From contig JBEKEO010000027.1 of assembly GCA_050013795.1 (NCBI GenBank), forward strand, positions 1-22,594: DNA of 22,594 bases. Reading direction: 5' to 3'. The notes beneath the pieces were generated by a model. The model had not been told where the DNA came from and searched no databases. It worked only from the letters and a program-made list of their open reading frames with translations. Origin of the DNA: CAWHOW01 sp050013795 (GTDB lineage Bacteria > Bacteroidota > Bacteroidia > Bacteroidales > CG2-30-32-10). The position numbers were made by a program, and so were the translations under genes. The first letter of the stretch is position 1. Each line of letters opens with the position of its first letter. This document shows, in pieces, positions 12,598 through 20,878 of this stretch.

Positions 12598-15033
12598 ATG
12601 AAAAATCCATATATAATACAATCTACTATGAAATTTATAATAGCACTTGTCATATTTTCTTTTACTTCATTAATTGCTTTCTCGCAGGAAGAAGAGGAAG
12701 ATGCTTATCAAACGGTTAAAGGGAAAGTTGTGGATAAAGATTCCAAGACTCCTCTATGGGGAGTTGGTGTTATTATTGTTGGTTCCAGCCCATTGCTTGG
12801 CGGTGTTACGGATTCTTCGGGGTATTTTACCATTAACAATGTTCCAGTAGGAAGGCAGACAGTTAAAGCGAGTTATATTGGTTATACTGATGTATTAATG
12901 CAGAATGTTAATGTTACATCCGAGAAGGACATTTCGTTAAACGTACAAATGACCGAATCGGTAAGCAGCATGAAGGAAGTTACTGTCACTGCAAAAATAG
13001 ATAAAGATAAAGCGCTTAACTCTATGGCAACAGTTAGCGCCCGTTCATTCAGTATTGATGAAGCGGAGCGTTATGCGGGCGGTATTACTGACCCTTCGAG
13101 AATGGCACAGGCGTATGCTGGTGTTGCAGGAACATCGAACGATGATAATGAAATTGTAGTGCGTGGAAATTCTCCACGTGGATTGTTATGGAGGGTAGAG
13201 GGCATTGAAGTCCCTAATCCCAACCATTGGCAGGAAGATGAAGGCGGAACAGGAGGAGGAGTATGTGTGCTCAGTTCTAATGTTATTGGTAATTCAGATT
13301 TCTATACCAGCGCATGGCCGGCAGAATACGGTAATGCACTTTCCGGCATTTTCGACATTAACCTGCGTAAAGGAAGTGACGAATATTTACAATCTTCTAT
13401 AACAGCTAGTGATGTTGGCACTGAAATATCATTGGAAGGTCCGCTTTATAAACAACGTGAATCATCCTTTCTTATCAATTACAGGTATTCAACATTCGGG
13501 TTACTGCGTGATGCTGGTATAAAGGTTTCGAATGAAAATATTATTCCCACATTCCAGGACTTGACATTCAATGTGAGTTTGCCATCGAACAGCTTAGGTC
13601 ATACTACAATATTTGGCGTATTCGGAACAAGCAGTTCGGGTATAGAACCTATAGAAAATCTTGACTCTCTTGAAAGGGACAGAAACAACCGGTATTATGA
13701 ATTCGACCAAGGCAATGTTTGGATAGCAGGGATAACAAATACTTACCTTGCGTTTAATAAAAAAACATCCTTTAAAACTGTTCTTGCTGTGATGGGAGAT
13801 GACAATAAAATGAAGAATGATACCATGGATAACAATTTTTCTGAACATAATATTTACAATGAAAATTTAGATTATATTACTCTTCGAGGTGCGTTCACTC
13901 TCAACCATAAGTTCAATGCAAAGAATACTATGCGTGCTGGAATTATCTTTAGTGATGAGTTTTACAATCTTCAATCAGGAGGTTTTGATTTTAACACAGA
14001 TACTACAAGGACTGTATTCAATACCCAAGGCAATACTTATGTGGCGCAGGGTTTCGTTGAATGGAAAAACAGAATAAGTAATAAAATAACTATGACATAC
14101 GGGGTTCATTACCTGCATTTGTTCCTTAACAACGATAACTCTCTTGAGCCACGTGCCGGAATAACATGGCAGGTTGATGATAAGCATTCTTTCAGTTTGG
14201 GAGCTGGTTTGCATTCAAGGATAGAGCCTCTTTCAGTGTACCTGACCAGTACGGACATACATGAAGACTACAACACCAACAATCTTGCAAATAAAAATAT
14301 AGGATTATCAAAATCAATTCACGTAGTACTTGGTTATGATTATTCGTTTTCGGATGCCATGCATCTGAAAGCGGAAGCATATTTTCAGCACTTATATAAT
14401 GTCCCCGTAGGGATACCTGATACCGGTAAAACTAATGAAAACAATGCACAGTTTTCAGTGCTTAATCAGAGTTATGGCTTTGTTACCATGCCTCTCGAAA
14501 ACAAAGGAACAGGCATGAATACCGGCATAGATATAACTTTTGAAAGGTATTTTGTAAATGCTTATTATTTTATGCTTACGGGTTCGCTTTATGACTCGCG
14601 CTATACTCCAGCCGATGGAAAGACATACAACTCCGCTTACGACGGCAATTATATTTTCAATGCGCTGGTAGGAAAGGAATGGACATTTGGCGCTAAGAAA
14701 AACAAAACGCTTGGCGTTAATGTTCGCTTCTTATTCAGGGGTGGATTGCGCTACCAGGGACTTGACCTTGCTAAATCAGACTCTTTGAAAATGGCTATAT
14801 ATAATCCAAATGAGAATTATACTCTTGAAGAACCCGCTGTATATAATATTGATATGGGTATCAATTATAAAAGAAATAAGAAGAAATACTCGTGGATAGT
14901 GGAGCTGGATATTGATAACCTTACTAACCAGCAAGCTGTTGATGCCTTGAAGTACAATGTTTATGAACGCGCTTATAAACCCACTTACGACCTAAGGCTG
15001 CTGCCTATTTTAATGGTCAAGTTGAATTTCTAA
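12598..15033 (+). CDS. TonB-dependent outer-membrane receptor with carboxypeptidase-regulatory-like N-terminal domain
   Basis: 811 residues from the ATG at 12598 (801 if it starts at 12628). A signal peptide ends near LIAFSQ (30). Residues about 38-117 are a carboxypeptidase-regulatory-like beta-sandwich (VKGKVVDKDSKTPLWGVGV, GYFTINNVPVG, ASYIGY). Then come EVTVTA (127-132), the usual TonB-box region, a plug domain (about 145-260; EIVVRGNSPRGLLWRVEGIE) and a beta-barrel ending in LPILMVKLNF with the terminal Phe of outer-membrane barrels. It imports a ligand using TonB energy. There is no SusD partner, so it is not a typical SusCD glycan system. The plug holds an acidic-glycine stretch (EDEGGTGGG, 213-221). 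Neighbours do not reveal the ligand. Confidence 0.9.
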   Translation: MKNPYIIQSTMKFIIALVIFSFTSLIAFSQEEEEDAYQTVKGKVVDKDSKTPLWGVGVIIVGSSPLLGGVTDSSGYFTINNVPVGRQTVKASYIGYTDVLMQNVNVTSEKDISLNVQMTESVSSMKEVTVTAKIDKDKALNSMATVSARSFSIDEAERYAGGITDPSRMAQAYAGVAGTSNDDNEIVVRGNSPRGLLWRVEGIEVPNPNHWQEDEGGTGGGVCVLSSNVIGNSDFYTSAWPAEYGNALSGIFDINLRKGSDEYLQSSITASDVGTEISLEGPLYKQRESSFLINYRYSTFGLLRDAGIKVSNENIIPTFQDLTFNVSLPSNSLGHTTIFGVFGTSSSGIEPIENLDSLERDRNNRYYEFDQGNVWIAGITNTYLAFNKKTSFKTVLAVMGDDNKMKNDTMDNNFSEHNIYNENLDYITLRGAFTLNHKFNAKNTMRAGIIFSDEFYNLQSGGFDFNTDTTRTVFNTQGNTYVAQGFVEWKNRISNKITMTYGVHYLHLFLNNDNSLEPRAGITWQVDDKHSFSLGAGLHSRIEPLSVYLTSTDIHEDYNTNNLANKNIGLSKSIHVVLGYDYSFSDAMHLKAEAYFQHLYNVPVGIPDTGKTNENNAQFSVLNQSYGFVTMPLENKGTGMNTGIDITFERYFVNAYYFMLTGSLYDSRYTPADGKTYNSAYDGNYIFNALVGKEWTFGAKKNKTLGVNVRFLFRGGLRYQGLDLAKSDSLKMAIYNPNENYTLEEPAVYNIDMGINYKRNKKKYSWIVELDIDNLTNQQAVDALKYNVYERAYKPTYDLRLLPILMVKLNF

Positions 15034-15122
15034 GCAGGTATTGTAAACTTGGTATAATAATCTTTAATTATAACCTTTGCTTAACTTTGTGGAGTGGATA
15101 TGAACAAAGATTCGCAAAGAAC

Positions 15123-15130
15123 TATATTTG
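15123..15130 (+). promoter_or_regulatory. Candidate -7 element for the membrane protein gene
   Basis: TATATTTG matches TAnnTTTG; transcription would start about 17 nt before the TTG at 15154. No clear -33 element. Confidence 0.4.
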
Positions 15131-15153
15131 ATTAACAATATCCTTAAAATATT

Positions 15154-16962
15154 TTGAAAAAGTTTTGTAATTACGTAAAAACTGATCCTAAAATATGGAT
15201 GCTATTGATGCTGATATTGTCAATCATTTGTATTAATATTTATCGATGGGATAAGCAACATATAAAAAGCATTATATCTTCTGACGGGAAAGGATATTAT
15301 GCTTATCTTCCTTCTCTATTCATTAATTCCGACATAAATAAACTTCAGGAAAATAGCACATATACTAATAAATTAAATAACAGAAATTTCATAAAGTATT
15401 CAGCAGGTACTTCTCTGCTTATATCTCCTTTCTTTTTTTCTGCCTATATATATTCAAGTGTTTTTAATTACGCCACTGATGGGTATTCCGAACCATTCCA
15501 GAAAATGGTAAGTATTGCTGCATTGTTTTATGTATTTCTTGGATTGTATTATCTGTTCAAATTATTAAAGCATCTCAACGTTTCTTATTTTAACAGTCTG
15601 ATTGCAATTACTGTTATTTTTTTCGGAACTAATTTATTTTATTATACTATAATGGAATGCAGCATGTCGCATGTATATTCCTTTTCTGTTATATGTTGTT
15701 TCGCTTATTCAATAAAGCAATTCTTTATTTCAAAGAAAACGAAATACGTTTATTTATCATCTTTCCTGCTTGCATTAATTGTATTAATCCGTCCGGTTAA
15801 TGCCATTGTAATTATGCTTATTCCTTTTCTTGCAGGCTCATGGAATGAATTGAAAGAAACAACCGCTTATCTGTTTTATAAAAAAAGAAAACACTTAATT
15901 ATTTGCGGTATTGTTTTTATTTTACTGATTCTTATTCAACCTCTATTGTGGTATTTGCAGACAGGAACCTTTATTCTCCACTCATACAAAGACGAAGGTT
16001 TCTATTTTCTTAAACCCGAAATAATAAATGTATTGTTTAGTTTCAGGAAAGGTCTTTTTATATATACGCCAATTGCTTTTATTTCTTTGTTAGGATTTTA
16101 TTTCCTTTTCAAAAAAAATAGATTTCAATTTTATTTCCTGTTTCTGTTTGCCGTTATCCTTACATATTTAATTTCTGCATGGTGGTGCTGGTATTATGGC
16201 GATAGCTTTGGACACAGGGCTTTTATTGATTTCTACTTTATTGTTTGCCTATTGATAGCTTTGCTTTTAGAAAATTTACATTCCAGGCTTACAAAAAGTA
16301 TTTTGTTATGTGTTTTAACTCTAATGTTAAGCCTTAACCTGATTCAATCGTACCAGTATTATTCAAAAATTATTCATCCTTTCAGCATGGATGCTCACAA
16401 ATACTGTTATGTTTTCCTTAATTGCAGTAAGAATTACGAAGAAATTCTTGGTGGTAACCGCGATATTGAACCATACAGTAACAAACCAAGACAATTGATA
16501 TTTTCAACTAAAAATGATTTTGAAAAGGAATATCCTTATTGGGAAAACGGAAATGTAAAATCCGATGAAAGTTTAAGTGATGCAGGTGACAAATTTTGCG
16601 ATTATGAAGGAAACGAATTTGGGGTAACATTAAGAATAAACAACGATACTGCCTTTTACAACTCGCGGAAAATATATGTGGAGGCTTCTTTAAAACGGCT
16701 TGAAATAGAATCTAACAGCTCTTCAAATGCCTTGTTTGTAATAGAAGTTAAAAATAGCAACAGCGAATTGCAATATTACAACACCTTTCGGATAAACGAT
16801 TATCCTGATAATAATCCCAAAACATGGAGAGAATTTGACTATTCATTTGAAATTCCTGTGCCAAAATCGCCTGATTACCAGATAGCAATTTATATATGGA
16901 ATATGAAAAAGCAGGATTTTATTATTGACGATTTTAATCTTAATTTTTATAGAATTATATAA
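15154..16962 (+). CDS. Polytopic membrane protein, GT-C/GT39-like glycosyltransferase candidate
   Basis: 602 residues. I take the TTG at 15154 because it follows a -7 box at the right distance and gives a basic N-terminus (MKKFCNYVKTDPK); the first ATG is at 15199. There are about ten or eleven hydrophobic segments up to residue 415. Asp44 in the first periplasmic loop (SSDGKGYYAYLP) sits where GT-C glycosyltransferases keep their catalytic acid, after the first membrane helix. These enzymes use polyprenyl-phosphate sugars outside the membrane. WWCWYYGDSFGHR near residue 345 is probably in a second functional loop. Residues about 430-602 form a soluble, probably extracytoplasmic beta-rich domain, perhaps carbohydrate binding. 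No other glycan genes are nearby. The call rests on topology and the DGxxYY loop only. Confidence 0.6.
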   Translation: MKKFCNYVKTDPKIWMLLMLILSIICINIYRWDKQHIKSIISSDGKGYYAYLPSLFINSDINKLQENSTYTNKLNNRNFIKYSAGTSLLISPFFFSAYIYSSVFNYATDGYSEPFQKMVSIAALFYVFLGLYYLFKLLKHLNVSYFNSLIAITVIFFGTNLFYYTIMECSMSHVYSFSVICCFAYSIKQFFISKKTKYVYLSSFLLALIVLIRPVNAIVIMLIPFLAGSWNELKETTAYLFYKKRKHLIICGIVFILLILIQPLLWYLQTGTFILHSYKDEGFYFLKPEIINVLFSFRKGLFIYTPIAFISLLGFYFLFKKNRFQFYFLFLFAVILTYLISAWWCWYYGDSFGHRAFIDFYFIVCLLIALLLENLHSRLTKSILLCVLTLMLSLNLIQSYQYYSKIIHPFSMDAHKYCYVFLNCSKNYEEILGGNRDIEPYSNKPRQLIFSTKNDFEKEYPYWENGNVKSDESLSDAGDKFCDYEGNEFGVTLRINNDTAFYNSRKIYVEASLKRLEIESNSSSNALFVIEVKNSNSELQYYNTFRINDYPDNNPKTWREFDYSFEIPVPKSPDYQIAIYIWNMKKQDFIIDDFNLNFYRII

Positions 16963-16988
16963 TCATCTTTATAATATTATGCAGTTAT

Positions 16989-17007
16989 AAGTACTGAGAG
17001 TACTTTT
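16989..17007 (+). terminator. Weak hairpin after the membrane protein gene
   Basis: AAGTACT (16989-16995), loop GAG, AGTACTT (16999-17005), followed by a few T. It lies 27 nt after the stop codon and may be a weak terminator. Confidence 0.4.
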
Positions 17008-17065
17008 AGTCTTTCAAAAATTTCTTCACCTCAACTCCTTTTTCAGATTTCTCTTCCACTCTTTT
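17006..17065 (-). pseudogene. Orphan remnant of a T9SS C-terminal sorting domain
   Basis: The minus-strand frame closed by TAA at 17006-17008 encodes KRVEEKSEKGVEVKKFLKD, closely matching the ends of the intact T9SS proteins here (for example EVKTENGVEVKKFIKE). It is preceded by an in-frame stop at 17066-17068 and by no gene body, so only the last strand of a former T9SS cargo gene remains. The lost body would have lain where the inverted-repeat cluster 17081-17250 is now. Confidence 0.7.
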
Positions 17066-17080
17066 TTATCATTTTATAAT

Positions 17081-17250
17081 TAACTTTTCTCCTTGATGAG
17101 AAAAGTTACCCCGCATTTGGCGGGGCAGGCGCCAGAATCAAGGAAAATTTAAAAGCCCTGCGATGGTCGTTTGTCGCACTTGCTTTCGCTATCCGGGCTA
17201 CGACCATCACACCCATCATCGCACAAGATGCCGCCCCGCCAAATTTTCCT
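17081..17250. repeat. Cluster of inverted repeats, possible composite non-coding element
   Basis: TAACTTTTCTC (17081-17091) pairs perfectly with GAGAAAAGTTA (17098-17108). CCCCGC/GCGGGG follows (17109-17125). AGGAAAATTT (17141-17150) pairs with AAATTTTCCT (17241-17250). GATGGTCGT (17162-17170) pairs with ACGACCATC (17200-17208). TTGGCGGGGC (17118-17127) matches the complement of 17233-17242. The GC-rich text differs from the AT-rich surroundings. Open frames across it are short and look fortuitous. Probably a rearranged palindromic repeat element. Confidence 0.6.
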
Positions 17251-17302
17251 TTGCAGCGCTCTTTTTCTAACTGCTTCCTGCCGCTGCCTACTGCTTACTT
17301 TT

Positions 17303-18514
17303 TTATTCTTTTACAAACTTTCCAATTTTATAAACTTTATCACTTTTCACTTCCACAATATACATACCGCTTGGCAATGCCGAAACATCTATATTTGTTT
17401 TATTGCCTGTAGTTGCAAAGGTTTTAACAAGCTGTCCTTGGATGTTTGTTATTTCTATTACTGCCTCCTGTAAGCTTTCTATAGTAATATTATTTGCAGA
17501 AGGGTTAGGATAAATAGAAATATCTGCAGCCACCATACTATGAGGAGCAATACCGACATTAGCGGTGGAAATAAAATTTCCAAATGCCGTAGGACCAAGA
17601 CCAACTATAATTGTAGCCGAAACAATATTTGTAGCGGTATTTATTACACTTATTGAATTAGAAGGATATTGATTTACAACATATACTTCACTTCCATCGG
17701 GAGTTACAGATACACCAAAAGGACAAGAACCAACCGGAATTGTATCTATAACAGTATTTGTAGCGCTGTCTATTACACATACAGTATTACCAGAACCAGA
17801 AAGTCCGCCATTCACAACATATATCATACTACCATCAGGAGTTACAGATACACCACCAGGAACAAAAATACCTGTAATTGTAGCCGTAACAGTATTTGTA
17901 GCTGTATTTATTACACTTACCGTACCATCAGCTTCATTCGCAACATATACCTTCTTTCCATCAGGGCTTACAGATAAACCTTCAGGAGTATTACCAACTG
18001 TGATTGTAGCCGAAACAATATTTGTAGCTGTGTTTATTACACTTACAGTATTAGGGCTATTTGTGATATATACCTTACTACCATCGGGAGTTACAGATAC
18101 TCCAAAAGGACAAGAAAAACCTGTAATTGTAGCCGAAACAGTATTTGTAGAGGTATTTATTACACTTACAGTATTAGAGCTATCATTTGCAACATATACC
18201 TTATTTCCATCGGGGGTTATGGATATACCATGAGGCCATATACCAACTGTAATAGTATCAGAAACAATATTGGTAGCAGTGTTAATTGAGTTTACTGTCT
18301 TATAACAGCTATTCGTAACATATACCTTGCTTCCATCCGGGCTCACAGATACACCAAAAGGACAAGAACCAACCGGAATCGTAGCCACAACAGTATTTGT
18401 AGCAACATTAATAACGGATACAGTATTATTACCGCTATTAGTTATATATGCAGTTTGTGTTTTTGCACTCAAGCCAATAATGGCGAGCATAATACTAATG
18501 TATACTTTATTCAT
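17303..18514 (-). CDS. Secreted YVTN-family seven-bladed beta-propeller with T9SS sorting domain (paralogue of 1715)
   Basis: 403 residues with signal peptide MNKVYISIMLAIIGLSAKTQ (1-20). Seven YVTN-type repeats follow (YITNSGNNTVSVI, then GVSVSPDGSKV). Most are 42 residues; the fourth is about 40 and the sixth is longer because of a GLSGSGN insertion. That makes one seven-bladed propeller. The T9SS domain begins near IYPNPSANNITIE and ends KIGKFVKE; its last strand (SDKVYKIGKF) differs from the KGVEVKKF form of the other three cargo proteins. It lacks the in-frame insertions seen in the genes at 888 and 1715, so it shows the ancestral state. Likely exported and attached to the cell surface; ligand unknown. 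No clear promoter was found upstream, where a 21-bp array lies at 18728-18853. Confidence 0.9.
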   Translation of the reverse strand: MNKVYISIMLAIIGLSAKTQTAYITNSGNNTVSVINVATNTVVATIPVGSCPFGVSVSPDGSKVYVTNSCYKTVNSINTATNIVSDTITVGIWPHGISITPDGNKVYVANDSSNTVSVINTSTNTVSATITGFSCPFGVSVTPDGSKVYITNSPNTVSVINTATNIVSATITVGNTPEGLSVSPDGKKVYVANEADGTVSVINTATNTVTATITGIFVPGGVSVTPDGSMIYVVNGGLSGSGNTVCVIDSATNTVIDTIPVGSCPFGVSVTPDGSEVYVVNQYPSNSISVINTATNIVSATIIVGLGPTAFGNFISTANVGIAPHSMVAADISIYPNPSANNITIESLQEAVIEITNIQGQLVKTFATTGNKTNIDVSALPSGMYIVEVKSDKVYKIGKFVKE

Positions 18515-18725
18515 AGTACTTAGTTTAAATTAATCATTAATTTATATTTTCTTAATAGACGTTAAGTTTTCTAATTAGTTGCCCTGCTTTTTTTATAAGG
18601 ATTCTCAATCATTCTTATTAAAGATGTTTTATATTCAATAAAAATCACTTTCCCTTCATTAATTTATTCATTTATTGTATGTTCTGCTCCGCTTATAGTA
18701 AGGAAAACTGTAAGGAAAGTAATAG
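18515..18725. other. AT-rich intergenic stretch upstream of the YVTN gene
   Basis: No gene and no TAnnTTTG element on the minus strand were found here. The stretch is very AT-rich. Together with the 21-bp array and 18854-18964, where nothing was seen, it makes up the gap between two T9SS genes. Confidence 0.4.
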
Positions 18726-18853
18726 TTGCGTCCATGATAATAAAGAAAGACGCCATCCTTATTTGGAATGACGCCATCCTTATATGGAAAGACTCCATCC
18801 TTATAAAGAAGGAGTCCATGATTATAATCATGGACGCAATCATTACAATTCTT
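18726..18853. repeat. Second 21-bp tandem array, six units, with inverted ends
   Basis: Six 21-bp units from 18728, of the form gacgccatccttatatggaaa, without indels. The first unit and the fifth-sixth unit junction are inverted copies: TTGCGTCCATGATaATAA at 18726-18743 against the complement of 18822-18839, 17 of 18 matching. A perfect 22-bp palindrome, GTCCATGATTA-TAATCATGGAC, lies at 18814-18835. Several frames are open through it (heptads such as ILIWKDS on plus and KDGVFPY on minus), as expected for a repeat whose length is a multiple of three. I do not call either frame a gene. Confidence 0.8.
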
Positions 18854-18964
18854 ATGACATTTCTGAAAAGGAAGGAGCATTTACTTATTTATCTTGCTCG
18901 CATTCAGGTAATTTACAAGAAATTCTTTATTATTACCGAGGCAGGAAATTCTTTAACGGATTGT

Positions 18965-20674
18965 TTATTGTTCTTTTATAAACTTCCTCACTTCAATACC
19001 CTTTTCGGTTTTCACTTCAATCACATACATTCCTGAAAGAAAAGAAGAAATATCAATTTCGTTAGTAGTTTGTTGTTTGTAGTTGGTTATTGAACACACT
19101 TTTTCTCCAATCATATTGTAAATATCCAGACTTTGAATTTGGGACTTGGGACTTGTTACCTGGAATTTCCCGTTGTTGGGATCAGGATAAACAGAGATAT
19201 CTGGTGAATTATTCATTTCCTTTATTCCTGCGCCAATGCCTGCTTTAGCAACGAATATTTGATAATAATTTGAATCGTTCAGCATATTATCATTACCAAA
19301 TGTACAGGATGTGCTTACAAAGTCGCCTGTTATATATATATTGCCCGAAGCATTCAATGCAATTGAATTAGCCACATCATCATCGGTACCGCCGGCGCTT
19401 TTAGCCCACAGCACATTGCCGCCGGCATCGTACTTAGCAAGAAATATATCGGAAGAAATGCCTGTGCTTACAACATTCGTCAAAGAATCTACACCAAATT
19501 TAATAACAGGACTGTTAAATCTTCCTGTAATATATGAATTGCCCAAGGCATCAACAGCAACGGAATAGGCATCATCACTTTCAGTCCCTCCTGCGCTTTT
19601 TGCCCATAACAAATTTCCATTGGCATTATATTTTGCAAGAAATATATCCTCTGTGCTATTTGTAGTATCTGAATTCATCAATACACTGGTGCCAATGGCA
19701 AGAGTTGCGCTTCTGAAACTTCCGGTCAGGTAAGCATTCCCTGAAGCGTCTGTTGTTACCGAATAGGCAGCATCATCATTCGCTCCGCCTTCGCTTTTAG
19801 CCCAAAGCACATTCCCGCTGCTGTCATATTTCGCAAGAACGATGTCTTCATAACCGGCATTATCATTTATGAGAGAAATGGAACCAAAGGAAAGGGTATC
19901 GCAATAAAAACCACCGGCAACGTAAGCATTACCTGAAGCATCAGCAACAACTGAATTTGCCAAAGCATTATCTGTTCCTCCGGCGCTGTTTGCCCATATC
20001 ACATTTCCACTTGTATCAAGTTTTGCCAGAAAAATATCATCATAGCCGTTTGCATTTGTCAATGAAGTGGAACCAAATGTTAAGGTGTCGTTATAAAAAT
20101 ATCCTGTCAGATAAACATTCCCTATAGCATTAACAGCAACAGAATTCGCGGCATCATCATCAGCACCGCCAAAACTTTTCGCCCAAATCACATTTCCATT
20201 TGTATTGAATTTTGCAACAAACAAATCGGAAGTATTGCCGGTATTATCAGCATTTATCAAAGCATAATAACCAAATGTTATAGAAGAGCTGTAAAACCAT
20301 CCTGCCACATAAATATTTCCCGATGCATCCAATGCAATGGAATTAGCCCCATCGCTATTCGCCCCGCCTGCACTTTGTGCCCAAAGAACATCTCCATTGG
20401 CATCAAATTTGGCAAGAAAAAGATCCGAAGAATTGCCCGTATTATCGTTATTTGTCAGAGTAATTGAACCAAAAGTGAGCGTGTCGCTGTAGAAATATCC
20501 TGTAATGTATGTATTCCCTGAAGCATCTACGGCAATTGAATTTGAATAGCCATTGCAATCTTGTCCTGCACTCCTTACCCTTATCCAATTGGGAGTTTGT
20601 GCAGCACTGTAAAAAGATAAGAATGAAAAGCTAATAGTGAAAACTGTAGCAAGAAGAAGAATATTTCTTTTCAT
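18965..20674 (-). CDS. Secreted SBBP-repeat beta-propeller with T9SS sorting domain
   Basis: 569 residues from the ATG at 20674; an ATG at 20692 would add MIKFNH before a complete signal peptide (MKRNILLLATVFTIS...SAAQ). Seven SBBP-type repeats of roughly 65 residues follow, each with SxAxDASGNxYxTGxF, then LxFG, then FLAKxDxxGNVLWAKSAGG. These are typical of extracellular proteins annotated as seven-bladed propeller repeat proteins. The T9SS domain starts near ISVYPDPNNGKFQV and ends GMYVIEVKTEKGIEVRKFIKEQ (last residues). Expected on the cell surface or released; binding partner unknown. Although also a propeller, its repeats are unrelated to the YVTN repeats next door, but the end of its sorting domain is nearly the same. 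Confidence 0.9.
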   Translation of the reverse strand: MKRNILLLATVFTISFSFLSFYSAAQTPNWIRVRSAGQDCNGYSNSIAVDASGNTYITGYFYSDTLTFGSITLTNNDNTGNSSDLFLAKFDANGDVLWAQSAGGANSDGANSIALDASGNIYVAGWFYSSSITFGYYALINADNTGNTSDLFVAKFNTNGNVIWAKSFGGADDDAANSVAVNAIGNVYLTGYFYNDTLTFGSTSLTNANGYDDIFLAKLDTSGNVIWANSAGGTDNALANSVVADASGNAYVAGGFYCDTLSFGSISLINDNAGYEDIVLAKYDSSGNVLWAKSEGGANDDAAYSVTTDASGNAYLTGSFRSATLAIGTSVLMNSDTTNSTEDIFLAKYNANGNLLWAKSAGGTESDDAYSVAVDALGNSYITGRFNSPVIKFGVDSLTNVVSTGISSDIFLAKYDAGGNVLWAKSAGGTDDDVANSIALNASGNIYITGDFVSTSCTFGNDNMLNDSNYYQIFVAKAGIGAGIKEMNNSPDISVYPDPNNGKFQVTSPKSQIQSLDIYNMIGEKVCSITNYKQQTTNEIDISSFLSGMYVIEVKTEKGIEVRKFIKEQ

Positions 20675-20675
20675 G

Positions 20676-20691
20676 TGATTAAATTTAATCA
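20676..20691. promoter_or_regulatory. Perfect 16-bp palindrome at the translation start region
   Basis: TGATTAAA-TTTAATCA lies between the two possible ATG codons (20692 and 20674) of the SBBP gene. In DNA it could be an operator; in RNA it could fold only poorly, since no loop is left. A chance AT palindrome is possible. Confidence 0.3.
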
Positions 20692-20783
20692 TGTATTGAT
20701 ACGTATCATTATTATCCTATTAACTCGCTTATTAAATATTTCTTTTATTCAGAACTAAAGTCCCTTATCTGTTTCCTGTCTTA

Positions 20784-20842
20784 TTAACCCCAGACTTAAG
20801 TCTGGGGTTAATAATAATATTAGAATAATTGGGCTTTAGCCC
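20784..20842. repeat. Two-hairpin intergenic element (copy 2)
   Basis: A perfect 28-bp palindrome, TTAACCCCAGACTT-AAGTCTGGGGTTAA (20784-20811), is followed after an A/T-rich spacer by GGGCT-TT-AGCCC (20831-20842). These are the same two hairpin types as at 9807-9860, in the opposite order. It lies just after the stop of the S9 peptidase gene (minus strand) and may terminate it. Confidence 0.75.
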
Positions 20843-20878
20843 TGATTTGTGAAATATATCAGTTTAACTCTTGTCATC

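Noticed and set aside
17081..17108. Integron attC-like site (GTTA and TAAC ends)
   Set aside because: The core sites and spacing of attC are not met and there is no integrase; the hairpin is better seen as part of the repeat cluster.
17171..17473. Plus-strand open frame of 100 codons starting in the inverted-repeat cluster
   Set aside because: It overlaps the conserved end of the T9SS propeller gene on the other strand and shows no domain; it is a shadow.
18668..19036. Open frames on both strands through the second 21-bp array (heptads KDGVFPY and ILIWKDS)
   Set aside because: Several overlapping frames are open at once because the repeat unit is a multiple of three and lacks stops. No domain, promoter or codon preference singles one out.
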